Source: Arachis hypogaea (Eukaryota; Streptophyta; Magnoliopsida; Fabales; Fabaceae). Taken from it: a stretch of DNA of 64,000 nucleotides. The notes beneath the pieces are model-generated. The model was not told where the DNA came from. It worked only from the letters and a program-made list of their open reading frames with translations, and ran no database searches. How positions within the stretch are numbered: the stretch's first letter is position 1; every line of letters begins with the position of its first letter. The stretch is from contig NC_092046.1 in assembly GCF_003086295.3 (NCBI RefSeq), forward strand, positions 106,991,363 through 107,055,362, read 5' to 3'. The position numbers were made by a program, and so were the translations under genes. Below, piece by piece: positions 21,441 to 31,770 of this stretch.

Positions 21441-22284
21441 TCTAGTACTCCAATCCTTTTTGTGAAGTTTCACCATCTTTTCTAAGATTCTTTTGATTTT
21501 CCGGTTTGAGACTTCGGCTTGGCCATTTGTTTGTGGGTGGTAAGCAGTGGCTACTTTATAAATAATGCCATATTTTTGCATCAGTGTCTCTAACTTCCTA
21601 TTGTAAAAATAGGTGTCTTGATCGCTCACAATTGCTCGCAGCGATCTAAAGCGACAAACAAGATTGTTTCTTATAAAGGAGATAACAACGTCAACATCGT
21701 CTATTCGGGTTGGAATTGCTTTCACCCACTTAGAAACGTAATGAACATTTAACAAGATATACAAAAATCCATTCAAATTTGGAAATAGACCCATAAATTT
21801 GATACCCCACACGTCAAAAATCTCACAGAACAACATAGGTTATTAGGGCATCTCATCCCTCTTGGATGCATTTCCAAATCTCTGGCATTGATGACATGAA
21901 TTGCAAAATAAGCTTGCATCCCTAAACAAAGTCGGTCACTAGAATCCACAGTCCAATACTTTTCTAACTGTTCTTTGAGGCTCAAAGTGTCCACCACTTT
22001 TAGATGAGTGGCATGATTCTAGTATGGACTGGAACTATGATTCATGCATACACCTTCTGATCACCTTCACACCTCCACAGATAAGGATAATCCCAAATGT
22101 AATATTTGGACTCGCTTTTCAGCTTATCCCTCTGATGTTTAGAAACGTTTTAAGGGAAGGTGTGGGCTACCAAGTAGTTTGTACTTGATGCAAACCAAGG
22201 TATGCTCTGAGAGATTACTTGAAAAGTATCCAATGAAAAAGAATCATTAATAGGAGTGTGATCAAATTTTAAATGCTCAAGGCA
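21440..22284 (-). pseudogene. Scrap F: Athila-type RNase H end and integrase, inverted
   Basis: The minus strand reads, from 22284 down, a decayed RNase H/integrase linker, the integrase zinc finger (about 22015-21880), and the core with the [14 protein letters not shown] and [10 protein letters not shown] segments. It stops abruptly after DWSTRI at about 21443. Compared with element A, the first catalytic Asp position reads Lys (GIKFMG instead of GIDFMG), and several stops and shifts are present. Both ends are breakpoints: the left against element E, the right against the copia element G near 22285. No LTRs are attached. Confidence 0.8.
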
Positions 22285-22953
22285 ACTTAATTTGAAAACC
22301 AAGATTTTAAATCTTTTTGTGATGGTTTTGGTATATCACACAATTTTTTTTTTGTCCTAGAACACCTAAAAAAATGGCGTTGTAGAAAGAAAAAATAGAA
22401 GTCTTCAAGAAATGAAAAAAAATCATGCTATGTGAATGTGATGTTCCAAAATTCTTTTGGGCTGAAGCTGTAAACACAAAATGCTATATTTTAAATAGAA
22501 CAATCATTCGAAAGTTTTTAAAGAAAACTCCATATGAACTATGGAAAGGAACCCCTCCCAACCTTAAATACTTTCATGTCTTTGGATGTAAATATTTTAT
22601 TTTAAACGCAAAAGACAATCTTGGTAAATTTGATACAAAGTCCTATGAATGTATCTTTGTAGGATATTTAACCACTAGTAAAACCTATAGACTTTAACTA
22701 AAAGAACATAGAATCATTGAAGAGATCATGCATGTTATTTTTTGTGAATCTAACTCTATTTCAAGTGTTGTTGAAGAAAATGATGCAGGAAATGAAACTA
22801 AACATAACTTAGAAGGAACCCCAGGTGAAGACAAATCAGAACCTCATTGAAAATTGTGGCTCAAGATTCTACAAACCAAATTACATGAGACAAATCTATT
22901 TTGACTCCTACTACAGTAGAGAATTCTGGATATCTTAATAGTACAGAGCCAAT
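22285..22953 (+). pseudogene. Copia element G, integrase C-terminal part
   Basis: Ty1/copia integrase C-terminal half, with a decayed PRTPQQNG-type segment near 22358-22385, then VPKFFWAEAVNTKCYILNR near 22443 and GTPPNLKYFHVFGCKYF near 22549. Stops and frame changes occur near 22385-22420 and at 22695. The frame is cut at 22954 by element L and resumes at 31771. This gene order and the later env-like ORF place it in the Sirevirus (SIRE/Maximus) branch. Confidence 0.8.
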
Positions 22954-24514
22954 TGGTGCACGAATCCCCACGCTTCGTATAGCTGAACCAGCAAGTGCAC
23001 TTGGTCGTCCAAGTAGTACCTGAGCGAGTCAGGGTCGATCCCACGAAGATTGTGGTTTGAAGCAACCTATGGTTATCTTGCAAATCTTAGTCAAGCGGAT
23101 AGAAGAGTTATTGGTTTGAATTTGGTTAAAAGCATAAAAGGAATGAAAAAGGGTAATCAGAACTTAGAAGTCGTGTCAATTATGATAAGAAGGTAGTTAA
23201 GGCTTGGAGATGCTTTGTCCTTCTGGATTAACTCTGGTATTACTGTCTTCTTCAATTGTGAATTATTTTTTCAATGGCAGGCTATATGTGATTGACGCTG
23301 GTTTGAGCAGCCGCCAATACTCCTCCAGATCTGAACTCCAGGGTTAGTGCGGATCCATTTTGACTAAGGGGTGAAGTTCCTGCAGTTCATTCTCTTTGGT
23401 GATCCTACTCAAAATGCCACAGACAAGGTTGAATCTTCCGGATCAGAGGATGCTGCGCCTTGGTTCTAGCCTCTACCACAGAGACCCTAATCTCCCCAAA
23501 TTGCGGCTGAACTGGTGTCTTGAGAAGTCCCCAACGAAGTCGTGGATTAGCTGTCTAAGAGACGTATAGTCAAGCTGGCGATTCAATGCTTTTCACTTAA
23601 GTATTCACACGAACCCAAGAAGAACACGGGTGGTTGTCAGGCACGCAGTTTTACTATGAAGAACGAAGATGATTGTCACTGGTCATCCCGTTCATCATGT
23701 TGAAGAACAAAAATACATCTGAGAATTAAATCAAACACGGATTGAAGAGAAACAGTAATACTTTTATTAATCCATAAAACTCAGCAGGGCTCCTCCCCTT
23801 AACCTAGGAGGTTTAAAAACTCATACTGATAGGAAACACAATGATAAATGAAATATGGTGTGCGTCCCCTTTAATGAGAGGTGTAAAAGTTCTTTAAATA
23901 CTAAACTAACAACTAAGGATTACATAAGAAAGGGTAAAATAGTCTTTTAGTATTAAAATCCACTTTTGGGGCCCACTTGGTGAGTGTTTGGGCTGAGCTT
24001 TGATGAGATCCACATGCTAGGAGGCCTCTAGGGTGTTGAACTCTAGCTAGGAGTCCTCTTTGGGCGTTTGGACGCTGGTCTCCTCCTTTGGGCGCTGGAC
24101 GCCTGGAATGGGGCAAGAGGCTGGCGTTGGAGGCCAGTTTTGGGCCTTCAATTCTGAAGCAAAGTATGAACTATTATACATTGCTGGAAAGCTCTAGAAG
24201 TCATCTTTCCATAGCCGTTGAGAACGCTCAATTTGGATTTCTTTGGCTCCAGAAAAGGCACTTCCGAGTGCAAGGAGGTCAGATCCGGACAGCATCTGTA
24301 GTGCTTTCTCTGTCTCTGAATCAGACTTTTGCTCCAGCTCCTCAATTTCAGCCAGAAAATACCTAAAATTGCATAAAAATATAAAAACTCATAGTAGAAT
24401 CCAAAAATGTGAATTTAACACTAAAACCTTTGAAAACTTAACAAAAATTAAACAAAACATGCTGAAAATTATATGCAAATGATGCCAAAAAGCGAATAAA
24501 ATATCCGCTCATCA
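22954..24514 (-). repeat. 3' LTR of element L
   Basis: 1561 bp. On the minus strand it runs TGATGAGCGGATATTTTAT to TGCACCA. It has TGGCGTTGGACGCC-type palindromes near 24025-24140. It contains segments missing from the other LTR (about 23124-23150 and a stretch near 24135-24200). Confidence 0.88.
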
Positions 24515-24552
24515 CAAGACCAAACTTAAACTGTTGCTTGTCCCCAAGCAAC
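24515..24552 (-). promoter_or_regulatory. hairpin plus TTAAGTTTGG module next to the 3' LTR of L
   Basis: On the minus strand a perfect 8-bp stem GTTGCTTG/CAAGCAAC with loop GGGA (24552-24533), then after AGT the sequence TTAAGTTTGGTCTTG abutting the LTR start. The position is that of the polypurine tract. Confidence 0.7.
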
Positions 24553-25755
24553 TAAAAACACAGTAGGATAAAAGGAAGTGTAAGATACAATAAATATCAG
24601 AGTTTCCAATGAAGCTCAGTTTCAATTAGATGAGCGGGACTTAGTAGGATTTTGCTTCTGAATAGTTTTGGCATCTCACTATCCATTGAAATTCAGAAAT
24701 GTTAGTCTCTTTAGGAACTTAGAATCCAGATGATATTATTGACTCTTCTAGTTTGGTTCTTTTTTATTCTTGAACACAGCTTTTAGAGTCTTGGCCATGA
24801 CCCTAAGCACTTTGTTTTCCAGTATTACCATCGGATACATAAATGCCAGAGACACTTTAATTGGGTGAACCCTTTCGGATTGTGATTCAGCTTTGCTAGA
24901 ATCCCCAGATAGAGGTGTCCATAGTTCTTAAGCACACTCTTTTTGCTTTGGATCACGACTTTAACTGCTCAGTCTCAAGCTTTTTCACTTGACACCTTCA
25001 GACTACAAGCATATGGTTAGGGACAGCTTGGTTGAGCCGTTTAGGCCAGAAATTTATTCCTTGTAGGCCCTCCTAACCATTGATGCTCAAATTCTTGGAT
25101 CCTTTTACCCTTGCCTTTTGGTTTAAAGGGTTATTGCCTTTTTGCTCTTGCCTTTTGGTTTAAAGAGCTATTGGCTTTTTTGCATGCATATATTATTTTT
25201 TTTCTTTTGCAACACACTTTTTCTTTTTCTTTTTGCTACTTTTTCTTGCTTCAAGAATCAATTTTTGAGATTTTTCAGATTACCAATAATACTTTTCCTT
25301 TTTTATCATTCTTTCAAGAACCAACATTCTTAATTTCAATTTCAAATACACACTGTTTATTCATACATTCAGAAAACTAAAGCAATGCCACCACATCAAA
25401 ATAATTAAACTATTCTTTTTATAAAACTTGAAATTCATGTATCTCTCAATTTTTTTTAATTAAAATTTTCTTTTTAAGCAAGGTGAGAGATATATGGAAC
25501 ATTTCACAACTTTAAGACATAAATGGAAATGATCATGCAATAAGAACAAGAGAACAGATAATATAACAGAAAACAAAAAAATAACAAAAGAAAAGGAGAT
25601 AAAAGAGAACGAATCTACCTTTAATGGTGGCGGCTAGTACTCCTCCTTGAGGATCCAATGTAGTGCTTGATCTCTTCAATTTACTCCCTTGTCTCTGTTG
25701 TTCTTCCCTCATAGCCCTTTAGGAGTGGTAGAAGTCAAAAAGCAAAGCTTTTGCA
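24553..25755 (-). other. non-coding 3' internal DNA of L
   Basis: Mixed-composition DNA with T-rich runs near 25190-25330 and a purine-rich stretch near 25520-25610 (plus strand). I see no coding frame with family signatures. Confidence 0.5.
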
Positions 25756-25792
25756 ACACCAAACTTAAGAGTTTTGCTCGTCCTCGAGCAAA
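25756..25792 (-). other. hairpin plus TTAAGTTTGGTGTTG module, internal copy (L)
   Basis: On the minus strand a perfect 8-bp stem TTTGCTCG/CGAGCAAA with loop AGGA (25792-25773), then ACTC, then TTAAGTTTGGTGTTG. It is the same layout as the LTR-proximal copy but with an entirely different stem sequence. Confidence 0.7.
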
Positions 25793-25894
25793 TATGAACA
25801 ATGAGAAAGAATAGGGTAGAAGAAGGTGGGTAGGTAAAGATTCTGTGGGACCTACTGATCTTGAGAGGCTAGAAAATTCAAATTCCCTGCCCTC

Positions 25895-26170
25895 CATATG
25901 GGTGTTGAATGCCCAGCTTGTGCACCATAGCTGGTGTTCAACGCCAGCTTGCCTCCCATTTGTGGCGTTGAACCCCCAGGAGGGACTCCTTCCTGGCGTT
26001 TAACGCCAGATCTTCTGCTTTCTTGGGCGTTGAATGCCCAGCCTGGCTCCATGGCTGGCGTTCAACACCAGCATTGCTGCCAATTGGGGTGTAGAACACC
26101 CAGGGTCTACCCCTGGCTGGCATTGAATGCCCAACCAGTGCTCCCTGGCTAGCATTCAACGCCAATAAGA
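25895..26170. repeat. tandem TGGCGTTNAACGCCA palindromes, internal array of L
   Basis: About eight degenerate copies of GCTGGCGTTCAACGCCAG spaced roughly 30-40 nt, near 25904, 25931, 25963, 25996, 26028, 26056, 26083, 26120 and 26147. They are the same palindrome type as in the LTRs of C and L. Confidence 0.8.
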
Positions 26171-26339
26171 CACTCCATCCAGAGTGTTCTATTTTCATTG
26201 ATGAATCTTTTTATTCTCTGTTCTAACTACTGCACAAGATCACAAACATTAAAAAGTAAGGGAAATCTCTAAAAATAAACTAAAATAAACTCAAATGAAA
26301 ACAAACAAAAGAAATAAGAACAGAAATACTTGACTCATG

Positions 26340-26357
26340 GTTGGGTTGCCTCCCAAC
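26340..26357 (-). other. stem-loop 3' of the coding part of L
   Basis: On the minus strand GTTGGG, loop AGGCAA, CCCAAC. Compared with element A (GGTGGG/CCCACC), the second base pair is changed on both sides. The upstream flank has AAGCGCT where A has AAAGTGCT. Confidence 0.7.
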
Positions 26358-26772
26358 AAGCGCTTCTTTAATGTCATTAGCTTGACACTTGATTGCTGAC
26401 TTTCTTCCTCTTCTTCCAGTTGGTTAACAAAAATGACTCCATGGGAGAAGAGGAGGAGATTGGTGCCCTCAGATTTGAATTCCTCCTAACAAGCTTTCTT
26501 TTAGTGTGATGAGCTTGATTCTCCTTGCTTGTTAGAATAGGGCTTGTATTGTTTCTCTATCCCCCTATGCATTTTCCTCTTGGGACCTTCTTCCTTAGTG
26601 GATGATGACTGTCCAACACCAAACTTAAGTTTGATGTTTGGGAAAACTGTATGAGTTTTCACCAGGGGAGGAGGCTCCAGTATTGTACTCTACATGGAAG
26701 TACCTCCTTTGACAGGGGGTAGTAGAGGTTGAAGGACCTTGATAACCATGTAATCTTTCTGTAACCTCATCA

Positions 26773-27135
26773 CTAATTTGCCTTTCTCAACATCAGAGAG
26801 GTTTCCTCCAGTAGATAGAGACTTTGTTCTACAACCTCAACAAAAGGAATATTGATTTGCATCTTTTCAGAGCCTTCCAAGGATTGTGAGCATTGCTCAT
26901 CCTTGGTCTCTTTTTGGGGCATCTGAGGGTGTGGTACTTCAGGCTTTCTTCCTATAAGAGGGGTGTGCAACAATGTGCTCCCAGCCTCTTCTTGAGTCTC
27001 TTCTTTATTTAATTCCTCAACAGTGTGTACCATCTGAAGCTCAGCCTCCTTGGTACTAATGAGGGCCAGACACTCTTCTCTTGGATTCACTTCTGTGTCT
27101 CTGAGAAGAGTGTTAGGGTGTCTCTGCAGTTTCTA
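26773..27135 (-). pseudogene. second gag-protease linker in L, acquired from a J-like element
   Basis: On the minus strand the frame passes from the end of a first linker and protease lead-in (LTKECNAVIQGNLP near 27190) straight into NTLLRDTEVNPREEC near 27110. It then gives a linker very similar to that of element J at 59760-59985, with the shared TEVNPREEC, AEEL, LIGRKPEVPHPQ and ETKDEQ segments. A gag linker is thus present twice, the second from a different lineage. It ends at 26773. Nothing after it resembles protease or pol. Confidence 0.7.
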
Positions 27136-28653
27136 AGGAAGGTTCCCCTGAATGACTGCATTGCACTCCTTAGTAAGAGCTATTGTCTCTACTTCCCTTC
27201 AATCCCTCTTGATGTTCAATATTTCCTTCGTGAACTTAGCATATGAAGGCATTTGTTCAAGATCCAATGCAAAGGGAATTTTGATCTCCAGCTTCTTAAA
27301 AGCTTCTAAGAATTTGGCAAATTGCCTATCCTTTTCTGCTTTCTAGAGTCTTTGAGGGTATGGTAACTTGGCCTTGTACTCAAGGGCCATGAGTGGTGCA
27401 GGGTGAGTGTCCATAGTGCCTAAAGAAGGGTCACCAACCTACTTAGGAGAGGTGTTCCCAGCACTTACACATGTCTGGTCTCCCTTGGGCTGGCATTCAA
27501 TGCCTAGGCTGCCCCCTTCCTGGCGTTGAACGCCAGGAACACTATGTCCTTTTGGGTGTTTAACGCCCTTGTTAGTGTCCTCAATTGGGCGTTCAACGCC
27601 AGGGATAGATACCCCTTCTTGGCATCGAACGCCAATGACATTCCTCTTTGGGCATTCAATGTCCTCAAAGATGTCTTGGACATTATTCTGGTGTTCCTTT
27701 GTTAGCTTTTCTCTCTTGTTGTACTGAGGTTAGTTGTTTAAGAGCTTTCCACTCCTCAATTGAATAGCCTGGCATTCTTCTGTTATCTGCTTAGATAACT
27801 GCTGCCTTGTTTGACTCAGCTGGGCTTCTACATTCCTGTTAGAAGCATGAGTTTCTCGCAAAGCCTCTTGCAATTCCAGTAGTTGCTAGGCAAGGGCGTG
27901 TAATTGCTGAGTCAATGGGCTAACCTGTTCTGGAGGGTTAGGGTCAGTGGATATTGCCTTAACCTCTCCTTTTATAGAAGTCTCAGCAGATGAGTACAGA
28001 TGCTGATTAGTAGTAACTGTCTCAATAAGCTCGTGAGCCTCTTCAATGGTCTTTCTCATATGTATGGAACCACCAGTAGAGTGGTCCAGAGACATTTTAG
28101 CCATGTCTAAAAGCCCAGAGTAGAAGATGTCTAATTGTACCCATTTTAAAAATATTTCAGTGGGACATTTTCTTAGCATCTTTCTATACCTCTCCCAGGC
28201 ATCATTAAGGAATTCACTATCTCCTTGTTTGAAGCCTTGGATGTCCAGTCTCAACTTGGTCATCTTTCTTGGAGGAAAGTATTGATTTAAAAACTTGTCT
28301 ACTAACTGTTTTCAAGTTTTCAAGCTAGATCTGGGCTGGTTATCTAACCACCTCTTTGTTTGGTCCTTTACAGCAAAAGGAAAGAGCAATAGTCTGTAGA
28401 CATCTTGGTCTAACCCCTCATTGTGTACTGTGTGAGCAATCTTTAAGAAATTTGCCGAGAACTATGTAGGTTCTTCCTGTGGAAGTCCAGAATTCTGGCA
28501 GTTTTGCTGCACTAAAGTAATGAGTTGAGGGTTTAGTTCAAAGCTACTTGCTCTGATGTGGGGTATGCTAATACATCTTTCATAGAAGTCAATAGTAGGG
28601 TTTGTATAGGACCCCAGAGTTCTTTTGAACTCCTCATTCCCATTCGGGTTCAT
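27136..28653 (-). pseudogene. gag and first linker of element L
   Basis: The start is the ATG at 28653-28651 (MNPNGNEEFKRTLGSY). The gag core follows: FELNPQLI near 28540, FPFAVKD near 28375, DIQGFKQGDSEFLNDAWERYRKM near 28240-28175, and IFYSGL and STGGSIHMRK near 28120-28040. There are frame breaks near 28462 and 28310. The linker carries TEECQAIQLRSGK near 27770. Between 27485 and 27665 the coding strand is filled by palindromic TGGCGTTNAACGCCA units that translate as a degenerate GVERP/GVQRQ repeat. The lead-in to protease (FAKFLEAFKKLEIKIPF region, 27330-27240) is present, but the protease itself is lost at the chimeric junction near 27135. Confidence 0.8.
27485..27665. repeat. palindrome array inside gag of L
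   Basis: Six units near 27491, 27523, 27557, 27587, 27617 and 27649, each a variant of TGGCGTTNAACGCCA at about 30-34-nt spacing. Confidence 0.75.
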
Positions 28654-30307
28654 GATGAAGAAAGGTAGAAGAAGAGAAAGAATGTAAATTGTAATTAAAA
28701 TATTTTTGTTTTCATTTTATTTATTAATTAAATTCAAAGATAAAGGTTAATTAATTAAAAATAATTGAAAATTAATTAATAAATTTTGAAAAAGAAGAGA
28801 GAAAAATAGAAGAAGAAATTCAAAAATTAGAAGAGAGAGAAATTAGTTAGGAAGTTTTGAAAAAGAAGAGAGAGAAAACAAGTAACTAATTAAGAAATAT
28901 TTGAAAATAAGATAAGATAGAAGATTAGAAAAGATTTTATTTTGAAAACATTTGAAAAAGTCAACAAGATAAGATAAGAATTGAAAAGATTTGAAAAGGA
29001 TTTAATTTTAAAATTTAAAAGAAGATAAGATAGGAAAGATAAGATAAGTTAGGTAAGAAAGATTAGATAATGAAGTTAAGAAAAGATAAGTTTTAAAATT
29101 AAAAAGATTTGAATTTAAAATTTGAATTTGAAATTTTAAATTTTGAAATTTTAAATTTTGAATTTTTGAATTTGAAACAAGATAAATATTTGAAAAAATT
29201 TTGAATTTTGAAAAGGTTTAATTTTTAAAATTTTAAATTTGAATTTTAAATTTTGAAATTTGAATTTGGATTTTAGAATTTGAATTTCAAATAAGATAAG
29301 ATAAGATTTTTGAATTTTTGAATTTTAAATTTTTGAATTTTAAAGAAAGATAAAAAGATAAGATAAGAGAAGATAAGATTTTTGAAAAGATTTGAATTTT
29401 GAAATTTAAAACCAAGGTAAGATAAGATAAAAATTTTGAAATTAAAATTTAAAATTTTAAGTGAAATTTTCGAAAATAATTGTCAAATAAAGATAGAAAA
29501 GATATTTTTTTGATTTTTTGAATTAATGAAGAAAGAGAAAAATAACCAAAAGACACCAAACTTAAAATTTTTAGATCTAAGACACTAAATTTTCAAAAAT
29601 TGAAAGGAAAAATACCAAAAGACACCAAACTTAAAAATTTTAAGATTAAAACAAGAAGAAAAACAAGAGCACTTTGAAGATCAAGAAGAACACCAAAAAC
29701 AAAACTCAAAGAATTCAAAGAAAACAAGAACATGCAAAGGACACCAAACTTAAAAATTTTTGAAATCAAAGCATATGATTTTCAAAATTTTGAAAAAGAA
29801 AAACATAAAGAGACACCAAACTTAAGGATTGACACAAGACTCAAACAAAAGACACTTTTTTTGAAATTTTTTTTTTAATAAGCCACCAAGAAATTCAAAA
29901 CTTTTACCAAGAACAAGAACTAAAGACTCAAACAAAAGATAAAGATTAATGAAGAGAAGAAAAGATTTTTAAAGAAATTTTGAAAAAGAAAACAAGAAAT
30001 AGGTAAAACTCAAAGTAAGAAAAATCAAAAGAAAATACATAGCCAAAAATAGTAAAGGTTTTGAAAAAAAAAATTTGAAAGAAAACAAAAAAAATTCGAA
30101 CTTTAAGCAAGAACAAGAACAAAATCAAAAGACTCAAATATAAAGATCAAGATTAATAAAGAAAAGAAAATATTTTTTGAAAGCTTTTTAAGAAGAAAAT
30201 AAAATACTCAGATAAAATAAAATTAAACCTGTAAAGAAAAAGAAATTTACCTAATCTAAGCAACAAGGTAATCCGTTAGTTGTCCAAAATCAAACAATTC
30301 CCGGATT
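28654..30307 (-). other. low-complexity leader of L with repeated TTAAGTTTGGTG
   Basis: About 1.65 kb of A/T-rich leader like that of element C. TTTTAAGTTTGGTG copies are seen on the plus strand as caccaaacttaaaa near 29554, 29623, 29742 and 29814. At 30290-30307 most of the primer binding site is missing: only a trace of the CCCGG part remains next to the LTR. Confidence 0.65.
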
Positions 30308-31770
30308 TGTGCACCAAAATAAAATACAGCTGAACTAGCAAGTGCACTGGGTCGTCCAAGTAATACCTGAGTGAGTCAGGGTCGATCCCACGAGGATTTT
30401 GGATTGAAGAAAGCTTTGGTTATCTTGCATATCTAAGTCAGGCGGATAGAAGAGTTATTGGTTTGAATTTGGTTAAAAGTATAAGAACTTAGAAGTCATG
30501 TAAACTATGATAAGAAGGTGGTTAAGGCTTGGAGATGCTTTGTTCTTCTGGATTAACTCTGGTATTACTGTCTTCTTCAATTGTGAATGATTTCTTCAAT
30601 GGCAGGCTGTATGTGATTGACGCTGGTTTGAGAAACCGCCAATACTCCTCCAGATCTGAACCCTAGGGTTAGTGCAGATCTATTCTGATTGAGGGTGAAG
30701 TTCCTGCAGTTCATTCTCTTTGGTGATCCTACTCAAAATGCTACAAACAAGGTCAAATCTTCCAGATTAGAGGATGTTGTGCCTTAGTTCTAGCCTCTAC
30801 CACAGAGACCCTAATCTCCCCATACCTCAGCTGAACTGGTGTCTCGAGAAGTCCCTAACAAAGTCGTGGATTAGCCGTCTAAGAGATGTATAGTCAAGCT
30901 GGCAATTCAATGCTTTCCACTTAAGAATTCACACGAACCAAAGAAGAACACAGGTGGTTGTTAGGCATGCGGTCTTAGTATGAAGAACGAAGATGATTGT
31001 CATTGGTCATCCTGTTCATCATGTTGAAGAACGAAAATACATCTTAGAATTAAATCAAACACGGATTGAAGAGAAACAGTGATACCTTTTCTAATCCATA
31101 AAACGCAGCAAGGCTCCTCCCCTCAACTTAGGAGGTTTAGAAACTCATACTGATAGGAAACACAACTATAAATGAAATATGGTGTGCGTCCCCTTTAGTG
31201 AGAGTTGTAAAAGTTCTTTAAATACTAAACTAATAACTAAGGATTACATAAGAAAGGTTAAAACAGTCTTTTAGTGTCAAAATTTACTTCTGGGCCTACT
31301 TGGTGAGTGTTTGGGCTGAGCTTTGATGAGATCCACGTGCTAGGAGGCCTCTAGGGCGTTGAACGCTGGCTAGGGGGTCCCCTTTGGGCGTTTGGACGTT
31401 GGTCTCCTCCTTTGGGCATTGGACGCCTGGAATGGGGCAGAAGGCTGGCGTTGGAAAGCTGAGCTTTCCAAAACCATTGAGCACGCTTCATTTAGACTTC
31501 TGTAGCTCTAGAAAAGCTCTTCCGAGTGCAAGAAGGTTAGATCCGAATAGCATCTGCAGTGCTTTCTCTGTCTCTGAATCAGACTTTTGCTCCAGCTTCT
31601 CAATTTCAGCCAGAAAATATATGAAATTACATAAAATACAAAAACTCATAATAGAATCTAAAAATGTGAATTTAACACTAAAACCTTTGAAAACTTAATA
31701 AAAATTAAACAAAACATTCTGAAAACTATATGAAAATGATGCCAAAAGTATATAAAATATCCACTCATCA
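30308..31770 (-). repeat. 5' LTR of element L
   Basis: 1463 bp, matching 22954-24514 and the C LTR. It has short internal deletions relative to its partner near 30480 and 31450. Palindromes TGGCGTTGAACGCT and variants lie near 31345-31460. Confidence 0.88.

Larger units (their letters stand above)
22954..31770 (-). mobile_element. Element L: gag-only, chimeric Ty3/gypsy element with both LTRs
   Basis: Read on the minus strand: 5' LTR 31770-30308, damaged primer site, leader, gag (28653 down), a second gag-protease linker (27090 down), non-coding DNA with palindromes, the 3' hairpin-purine module, and 3' LTR 24514-22954. Total about 8.8 kb. The copia frame is continuous across it. The flanks CCAAT and CCCTT agree at only three of five positions, so the target duplication is decayed or uncertain. 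No RT, RNase H or integrase is present. It would depend on another element, perhaps the C family with the same LTR. Confidence 0.88.

Noticed and set aside
25895..26170. Regularly spaced palindromic repeats that look like a CRISPR array
   Set aside because: Spacing and unit sequence are irregular, the host is a plant, and the same palindromes lie in LTRs; these are retrotransposon repeats.
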